In this document: positions 56,391-64,000 of the stretch, piece by piece
Layout: every line of letters starts with the position of its first letter
Position numbering within the stretch: the first letter of the stretch is position 1
Assembly (NCBI GenBank): GCA_025084515.1
Contig: JAJAGP010000339.1
Coordinates: 372,001 to 436,000 of the forward strand
Direction: 5' to 3'
Origin: Ancistrus triradiatus
Taxonomy: Eukaryota > Chordata > Actinopteri > Siluriformes > Loricariidae
Length of the DNA: 64,000 nt
Made by a program: the position numbers and the translations under genes
Notes under the pieces: model-generated
What the model was told of the DNA's origin: nothing
Databases searched by the model: none
What the model saw: only the letters and a program-made list of their open reading frames with translations

Positions 56391-58225
56391 AGAATTAATT
56401 AAGTTATCCAGTGAACACGTTCATAGTAATAGTTTACATAAACAAAAACTAAATAAATGTTGACAGAGAGCATATTTAATACTATAATAATTAAAATAAA
56501 GTGGACTAACAGATATATGCTATACATATTATAAACATAATATACTGCAAACTATACATGGGATATGGGAACTGTATTTGACATTATGCATTGCCAACAA
56601 AGATGTGTTGGCCTGATCTTACACAGACATTACAAAACCCTACGGGAATCATAAATAAGCCCAGTTTGGGAAGAAGTACAGGGAGGCTAGTCGTTCAGGT
56701 CTGTCTCATTCTCAGACCCGAGTGTAATGCATGAACTTTGCATATAATTTGCATTGAAGAACTGAATTCTTTCTATACAGGTCAATTTAAAATCAACGGG
56801 ATTTCAGTAAGGGGGGCATCAGTACTCACACATGTACTGCGGGTGCAATGGACGGTTGAAAAAGTGTTTGTGTGTGATCTTTGAAGTGCAGCCTGAACGT
56901 TGAATGTTTCTCAGTAATCGAAGCTAATGTCCACAGCCTTACGTATGCAGTATTATGCGCACCGTCTCCATATTCAGCAGATCTGTGTGCCAAGCAGCTA
57001 TTAGAAGCAGCTAATGCGACTGCACTTTTAGCGTTGAGATTGGCCAGTTGGAAGCAGTTACGATCCGTAATGCTTGTAACATTGTCTATATAATGAATAA
57101 ACCTCTCCATCTGCACCACAAAGCATGTACTTTGAGCCATTGCACATTATTCAGTGGAAGTTGGGAATGATTCTCTGCATAAGAGACTCTCTGATTTGCC
57201 CCCGATACTTTCTTTCTAACTCTCTCTCTCTCTCGCCCTCCCTCGCTTGCACTGGCTGCTGTTTTTCCTCAGCTTTCTGCCTGCTGCCGAAAGCCCTATT
57301 GTGGTAATGGAGACAACTAAGCGCTGTGCACGGGGAGTTAGGTGCGGTTTTGGACACCGAGCTGAGGAAAATGTGACTGAGCCACATTGTATTTGCTCTT
57401 CTCCCAACATGTACTAAAAAAAATGAGAAAGTGGGTAGAGCAGAAAGTCTTAAATTTAGAACAGGCCTCCTTTCAAGGGCAATGATTCGCTGAATGAGAA
57501 AAGAGAGAAGGATCAACATCAGCGCTAAAAGACGAGCTCCGCTCTGCCTCTCTCTCTCTTTCTCTCTGTGTTTTTTTCCCTCTCCGACGTAGCCTCAGCC
57601 AAGAGCCACCCGTGTCCAAACGCTGAGGCTCCCACCATCTGTAGAAAATGTGGTCCATTAAAGCAATACCATATGGACAACAAGCCCTCGCTATTAACAC
57701 GGCTTCTGGAGCCCCCCCTCCCACCCCAAACACACTCGCTCAGACTAACTCGGCACACATTTTCCAACTTTTGTTCAAACTGACTAGTTGAACTAATGGC
57801 GAGCAGGAGACAGGGTGTGTGGGCTTCACCACTGAGGGAGCGATGCCAGTGATTCTGTCATTAGGAGCCAGGGCTCATTCTATGAGGCTTTGCCGGCAGC
57901 TTCCATGGCGAGGTGTTTCTCAGTCAACACTGTGTTGAGCGCCACCAAGGTTTTATGCAGTGCGGGCTTGGAGAAAACCACTTGGCATTGTTGATCCCGC
58001 TGCTTTTAATCCAGGACACGGAGAAATGAGATTTAAATGGCTGGGAGTCAAATCGGGGTGCATCAGTTATTCCACAAAGATGCTCTCTGCTTCCATAGTG
58101 AGAAGACAAGATGGTGTAGGGCAAGTCCTGTATGGTTGTGACATTTGATCTCATAGTGACAAGCAAAGCATTTTTTGGTCATGTTTGGGCATAGATAGTA
58201 CAGAGCAATATTCAAATGTAGATGC
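56391..58225. other. Unique DNA, TE-poor
   Basis: No mobile element recognised. 57900-58150 is unique and contains no repeat signature. CT-rich sequence lies near 57220-57245 and 57549-57575. Frames at 57151-57767 on the minus strand overlap in phases and are not called. Confidence 0.4.
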
Positions 58226-58840
58226 ACTGCTGTGACAGTGCGTAGCAGTCTGATCCCTTTTGTACTTTATGCTTTGCCTTTATGTCATATAACTGGTACT
58301 GGACTACATGATTACTGCAGTGCTCTTCTGGCCAGTCTTCCCATGCCTTTAGTCAGACCCATCTGGTTTTCTTACGTTCCCCCACTGTGTTCTCTTCACC
58401 GACTCCCTGTAGCTGTCCACATCAGATTCAAAATCCTGATGTTCGCCTACAAAGCCAAGGACGGACCAGCACCTTCTCACCTCAAGGCTCTAATCAAACC
58501 ACGCTCTCTACCTCGTACCATCCGAGACACAAGCTTGGCTCAACTGGAGCCACCAGACAAGATTACAGGAAGGCAAGCATCAAGACTCTTCTCTGTACTG
58601 GGACGTCCAATGGATGTCCGAACGGCTGAGTCTCTCGCTGTCTTCAAAAGACTTGAAGGCTGAAACTGCACTTCCATACTTAATAAAATCATGTATTAAA
58701 ATCAAATCCCGGCAGGATCTAGCTGGATTGTGTTCTTGGGCTACTGCTTATTTATACTAGTTTGAGAGGAGAATACAAAGCACGTCCTCTTGATGATAAG
58801 AGTGTCTGCTAAATGGTGTAAAAGTCAATGTAAATTTTAT
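58226..58840 (+). mobile_element. L2-type LINE, 3' fragment
   Basis: A 5'-truncated non-LTR element: C-terminal reverse-transcriptase coding sequence to 58663, about 130 bp of 3' UTR, then the tail 'gataagagtgtctgctaaat' with 'ggtgtaaaagtcaatgtaaa' (58795-58836). This tail closely matches the 3' ends of the SINEs in this window. 5' truncation is usual for LINE insertions. Confidence 0.82.
58270..58663 (+). pseudogene. C-terminal reverse-transcriptase fragment of an L2-type LINE
   Basis: The frame shows LHDYCSALLASLPM (the LDYCNSLLAGLP-type block), then SLHRLPVAVHIRFKILMFA, YKAKDGPAPSHLKALI and RQASRLFSVL ... DVRTAESLAVFKRL. This is the thumb and C-terminal segment of L2-type ORF2. Catalytic YxDD motifs lie upstream in an intact element and are absent. 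A short stretch between RPI and SLHRLPV is garbled, and residues before DVRTAE (the WWNELP-type block) are missing, so it is an inactive relic. Recognition is by family motifs without a search. Confidence 0.8.
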
Positions 58841-59527
58841 GAGCACTATGGACCGTCATATAAACACAGACAAAGAGCCTTTATCTTAAGACAAGACTAC
58901 ACCTGGTTAATTTAATATCCAGGCCAAAATGTATTCATTTTCAGATCTGTGTTAATATATTCAGTGCATTGCTCCTAAGGTTAAATAGTGTATGAAAACT
59001 AACAGGAATTCATTTCAGCTGAGTTCCAAGGTAAGGCTGACTCTATTGGCTTGAAGTCTAAAAACTGACGGGTGTACAGGCAGGTAATCCATTCATCTCT
59101 GAACAACCTCTCCTTGAAGAAAGGGGGTAGTGAGAGAGAGAGAGAGAGAGAGAGAGCTGAGCGCACCCCATGCACGCCTTTCGCACAAGCTGCCTGAAGT
59201 TCGCCCTGTTCGCCTCCACAAAGAAGCGCACTCACACGGTGCGGTTTATACTCAGCTAATCAATTACATCTCTGTTTTTTTTCCTGCCCCAAAAGTTCAT
59301 GCAATTCTTGTTTGTTGACTTTCCGCCTCACAGACACCGTTTGTAACTGTGAGTCACACACACAAAAAAAGGTGCTTCACAACCAACCTGCCCCATCTGG
59401 ATGTTTTGAATACCGTAACATACAGGAAGTCGTAAAAACAAGCGCACAATGGCATACTGTGAATGTTTCGACAATTATCTGTTCAAAAGGAAGAAACAGA
59501 CAGACAGAAGATATCAAATGTGTCAAT
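58841..59527. other. Unique DNA with a GA microsatellite
   Basis: (GA)n at about 59131-59157. Nothing else recognised. Confidence 0.5.
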
Positions 59528-60065
59528 GAATGCATTTACATGCACAACTGGTCATGTATATACCATACTCCAATCCAGAAATCAGATTAAGAAATCCCAT
59601 AAACAGAGCAGGATTTTACTCCAGTAATCGAATTACTCATAGCATGTATGCCAGTTACCCGATTATTTCATTCTGCGCATATGCACGAACCTTCCCCACC
59701 GACTGTCAAGTCCGCATATTCTAAAGACTTGGCTTTATTTGGCCTCTTTTTCCATTGACTGGATCTGGCAACCCCCGGAATTAAACGCGCCACAGAATTA
59801 AATGCAGCGAAACGGCTATCCAACACTCTGTGGAGGCTCTGAAACGCATTATATACTCGAGAAACTGAATCATTTGATTATTTAATATTAAAGTTAGACG
59901 TTTATGTCATATATTTCCATGAGATTATTGGCTGGCTGCAAAGTAGAAATCCAATTACTGCCTGAGTCATGTAAACCCAGGTTTCCCATTATCTTATTAC
60001 TCACGTGCATGTGTACTCGTTGATCGGATTACTGGCTAAATCTGATTTTGCATGTAAGCGCACTC
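59528..60065. mobile_element. Non-autonomous TIR element, 'ATAATCC' family
   Basis: The left end 'gaatgcatttacatgcac' and the right end 'gcatgtaagcgcactc' are inverted repeats. The body is in the opposite orientation to the copies at 13.9 and 50.8 kb (for example 'gactggatctggcaaccc', 'ttgatcggattactggc'). No coding frame. Confidence 0.75.
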
Positions 60066-61285
60066 AATGAGTGGCCAACGTATTGTGAAATGAGTACACA
60101 GTGCAAAGAAATGAATATCAGCGGCAATTTACAGCCAGTAAAGGTTATTACATGATCCATTCTGTTCATATAATACAGCTGGATTAAACAAGCCTGCTTC
60201 TGAGATCTGAGATCAGGCTGGAGTGAAGGTGAAGGCAAAGCCAGAGCCAGTTGAGCATCATTCCAACAGTATGTCACACAGGCATAGCTGTGGGTATGGT
60301 TCCAGACAATTAATTAATCAATGACTCCAATGGAGGAAGCCTCATGGAGAGAGATTGATGGAAATGCAGGAGCTCAATCAGTTCTAACAAGAGTAGACAG
60401 GACTAACTTTAAATTAGATTTAGCAACCAGAAGCGATTTTTTAAAAACGCAGCTTCCAATATTGTCTTTATAGAAATGAGGACTTTTTCTGTAAGCAGTA
60501 ATTTGTCAAGTGAAACCCCCCTGAGGTTAAAAGTGTGAATTTCTGCACTGTAGCACCCGAGTGTTAGCACATGCAGTATTACCCTGAGACTGAGGTGGCG
60601 GACTAATTTCCATCTGCTTCATCAAATCCTCTCCTAATGCACGGTCAGAACACGGATAACCTGTGTGCGGTTGTGTTTGGTACGAGGAGAACATATGTTT
60701 AGAGGGACGGACTGCCTGCTCCGAGACCAGTAGGAAGTCAGGTTCCTTTAGCACAACTAAAATGATGTATTTAAACCTGACTGATGACAGACTAATTAAA
60801 TTAGCATTGCAGCTCCTCTCCGCTGAGCACGGGGTGGTGTGAAAGGGTTTTGACAGTGCTGGGATCATACGAGGAAAGGGGGGGAAAAAATGCCTTCTAC
60901 CCATGAAATCATAGTTGTAAGTCTCCCAACCTCCCACTTACACCTCTCACATACTGTCACACACTAGAACAGCAAATACAGAGAGCATACATGACGATAG
61001 CGGCACCCCGAACAGATTCACTTCCATCAAAATACACGGCAAAAGTAGCTACACCCTGGGTAATAAGTGTTGTGTCCCATTTCTCAACTCATCTCCACCT
61101 CCCGGCCCGCAAGCCACACGAGTAGCGAATTAATTTGTGCGACATTAGGAAGGTGTGTTGAAAGGTGTCTGCTTGTGTCTCAAATTAATCGCGCTGCTGG
61201 TCAGCATTAGCACCTAGACGCCCGCCACCACAGCGCGCATTATGCAGACGCTTAGGAGGTAAGGGGGGGAGGGAGAGAAATGGGG

Positions 61286-61325
<40 letters not shown>

Positions 61326-63658
61326 CTGGATTCACCCATTCACACCGGAATAATTAGAACATGTCAGGAGGAATTAATTTCCTCATTTTTCAAAAGGATA
61401 CACAGAAATTACCATGTTATTATATGACAGGGTCCCCTGGAGAATTGTATTAAATTTGATTTCCAGCGCAGCCCCACATAACAAATTAAAGTCATAAATA
61501 AGATGGAAAGAAGCAGGGCACAGAGCATATGTTTATGGCAATGAGTGAAGTCAGGGGAGCAGAAACAACTATCTTCATTTCACTTTATTTAAATCAGGCC
61601 AACACCATGTGTCTGAATGACAGCACTCGCTAATGGGGCTCGGATTAGAGGGTTCCTTGATATTAGCCCGGAGACGCAGCCACTTAGCGGGTTACACACC
61701 GCACACCTTCCTCGCAACCCGACCAGCTGAGCGTCTGGCGTCTCTAATGGACACATTACCGTGAGCTCACTAAATTATAAGTCTCTCATCCGAGAAAATC
61801 TGCTCTTTTGGCTTGCTCGTCTTCGTGCACAAAAATTAAGAGCTGAAGGCTGTGCCACATTTCGCAGACTTTACCGGACACGTTCGCGCTCACACCGTCA
61901 GGTACGATTTAACCTCGGGACGAGTAAAAAGAGAGAAAACGAAGTTCCACGAGACTGGCGATTCATTGAGGCATATACCGAAAACACTCGGCGTGTCTTC
62001 GGAACGAGCTCGTCAATTTCATTTTACCTTGAAACTTCATTCGGTTCTCCTAGCTAACGCAGATCTCACACACATCCGTAAGAGCGTAAGTTCAGACTTG
62101 CCCAGCGACTTTCCAAACTGCCTGCATTTGATAATATAGCAGCCCCTGCAGTTTCATAACATTCACACTAATGTGCAAATAGACTTTTCTCGTCTTACAT
62201 TTCAGGGCCAAGATCCCTGTAACAAAACACTTCCAACTCCCCATAACATGATGGTAGCATGAAATCAGAAGAGTCACTGCTGTAAATCCAAGGCGCAATT
62301 GTTCCAGCTTTTTCAAAACATAAACCAAACGGGCGTGCAGCTGGATATCATAAATGTGGTTTGAATATGAAACCACTGCTAAATTGTAAATAGCTGGCGG
62401 TGTTCATAAAACAGGACGATCAGTCCATAGGCAAAATGGCGCCTGCGATATAGATTTAGCCTGGGCATTATGAATCAAATGGACTACTTTTTAATTAAGG
62501 TTACCGGCCTTGTTTTTATATTTGAAACAAATCTTGATAAGTGTCTGCTTTTGTCTCTACAAATTCCATTGTACATGGGGCCCTTTCTAAATCGCATGCA
62601 TTATTCATGCCTTTGTGTCCATGCATGGGTATATATATATATATATGGATGCTTATACTGAAGGTGTCCAAAAACAATTAACTGGGTTTTTTTTCTAGCT
62701 TCAATATGAAAGACACTCCGCCAAGGTTAGCCTTAGTCAACCAATACTGACAGTCACTAGGCTTTCAGACATTTATGTATAACAAAACAATCATTCAGGA
62801 TTACAGCGCAATGACGCCTTGATCAGACATCCCGACCTTCAAATAAGGTTTCAAGGCCCTAATACAAGGCTTTGTGAGGGAGGATATGAAAAAAGCTTTT
62901 GTAGAATGCCTTTCATTAACCTTGTTAGTTTATTACAATTCAGTCTTGTCAACGAAAGAAAGACGTTTTTTTCTCTCATTTCTTTGGGAATGGGCGTCAC
63001 TAGAGCCAAGCACTCCCCAGAGCCCCACAAACTTTAAATAATCTCCGAATCAATTAACTCGCAACTCTCGACATAACACGGATTTCACACCCTTGGGTTA
63101 GGGAATGTTTTCAGCTCTGGAAGATTCATGGCGTTTTGGGAGAGAAGTTCATGGTTGAAATCATTAATTCATTTTACAGGACTTTTAGTTATGCATTAGG
63201 CTTCCCAGCTGTGTAAGCCTAAAGATTAATGACATGTTCTTCAGTCCGTCTGAGGCTGTGTAAAGCTAATAGGTGAAATGGCTTCTTTTTTTCTCTCCTT
63301 TCCTGTGGTACTGTATGTACCTTGAAAAGAAGCGAGAGAGTCTGTATTAGGTTTTACTCTAGAGAATTAAATAAAGCACATCAGCAGCCATATATAAAGC
63401 CATCAAAAGAGCCATGAACCGTATCAATCTTGGAAGAGGCCATAGCCTAAGCGATGACAACCTGTTGCTCAGACATGGGGATAACACAGGCTGATTCAAG
63501 GCATGCAGGAAAGGTTAAGTGATCGATGATCACTCATGACCTTAAAGCCGACTTTTTTTTCTAACCACCTTTTTTAAAGAGCAGGGAAAAGCCTACCTCA
63601 CCTAATAGCAGATCATCATCCAGTAGATGCTGCAGTTGCCATATTACGCAGCCATTGA
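60066..63658. other. TE-free segment, AT-rich
   Basis: No mobile element in about 3.6 kb. A (GA)n run lies at 61289-61324 and a (TA)n run at about 62630-62647. Repeat-free parts at 61340-61780 and 62100-62600 look like candidate regulatory DNA. Small frames carry no known motif. Confidence 0.4.
61289..61324. repeat. (GA)n microsatellite
   Basis: About 36 bases of uninterrupted GA dinucleotide. Confidence 0.95.
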
Positions 63659-63715
63659 CGTTACATTTACATTATTGGTTCAGCAGGTGCTCTTACCCAG
63701 AGAAACTTACAGTGC
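63659..63715 (-). mobile_element. SINE tail remnant
   Basis: Only the 3' tail complement is left: 'gttacatttacattattgg', 'cagcaggtgctcttaccc', 'agagaaacttacagt'. It could equally be an L2 3' end, since the two share this tail. Confidence 0.55.
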
Positions 63716-63934
63716 AAACTGCACCTGTACAAAAGTACAAACTACCGGTAATACCGGTACTGGTTTATACAAGAATGGCAGAGACTAAGCTAGGAAGTCA
63801 CTGAGGAGCCAGGATCTAAGAGTTGGAAATGCTAGGTATCCTGAATCTGAAGACCTGAATGTCGAGTGCATTTTTGTGTAGAAACCCCATGAAAAGTCAT
63901 AAAAACGTGTTTAAATGTCCACATTATGTCGGGG

Positions 63935-64000
63935 GTGGGTATTGGAAAGGACTCCGTGATAGGCATCACGATACATGGGTCACGATATATTGCGATATTC
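63935..64000. repeat. Start of a dispersed repeat leaving the right edge
   Basis: 'aggcatcacgatacatgggt' and 'cacgatatattgcgatattc' resemble a DNA-transposon-derived repeat common in fish. It is too short here to classify. Confidence 0.4.

Overview
This is vertebrate nuclear DNA, almost certainly from a teleost fish. It carries Tc1-like DNA transposons, tRNA-headed SINEs with a 'gtctgctaaatgctg' tail, an L2-type LINE fragment, hAT and foldback elements, and many CA, GA and GT microsatellites. The SINE, L2 and Tc1 mixture suggests an otophysan (characiform or catfish-like) genome, but the species cannot be fixed from sequence alone. Genes are sparse and spliced, and most open reading frames are chance.

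The one host gene I can support is sox6, on the minus strand. Its first coding exon (start codon at 30139-30137) and the next coding exon (24357-24147) both have good splice sites and join in frame. Together they encode the first 149 residues plus one base of the SoxD-group factor Sox6. The leucine-zipper and HMG-box exons were not found and should lie beyond the left edge. Positions 1-24146 are therefore intron, 24358-29902 is the intron between the two exons, and everything right of 30143 is 5' intron, untranslated exon, promoter or intergenic DNA. A CpG-dense block at 31930-32230 and another at 53526-53790 are candidate promoters or untranslated first exons.

Layout: 0-5.4 kb holds three decayed Tc1-like elements, a SINE and an unclassified repeat. 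5.4-9.2 kb is quiet AT-rich intron. 9.2-10.4 kb has a foldback element split by a SINE, then a 59-base poly(C) run. 10.9-12.6 kb is a purine-rich tract broken by two very C-rich blocks. 13.9-15 kb has a composite TIR element. 16.5-19.7 kb has a small Tc1-type MITE and a Tc1-like element interrupted by a hAT element. 20.5-21.1 kb has two SINEs. 24.1-30.1 kb holds the sox6 exons with several dispersed repeats in the intron between them. 30.2-40.0 kb has no transposon I could recognise. 40-45.2 kb is a second transposon cluster. 45.2-64 kb is mostly unique DNA with isolated repeats and an L2 fragment at 58.2-58.8 kb.

No bacterial-type system, CRISPR array, intact transposase or certain RNA gene was seen. 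The most unusual structures are the purine tract with inverted-composition C-rich blocks, the CpG block at 53.5 kb that is filled by one minus-strand reading frame, the nested hAT-in-Tc1 insertion with a decayed BED finger, an unclassified three-copy repeat, and opposite dinucleotide repeats just inside the two sox6 5' splice sites.
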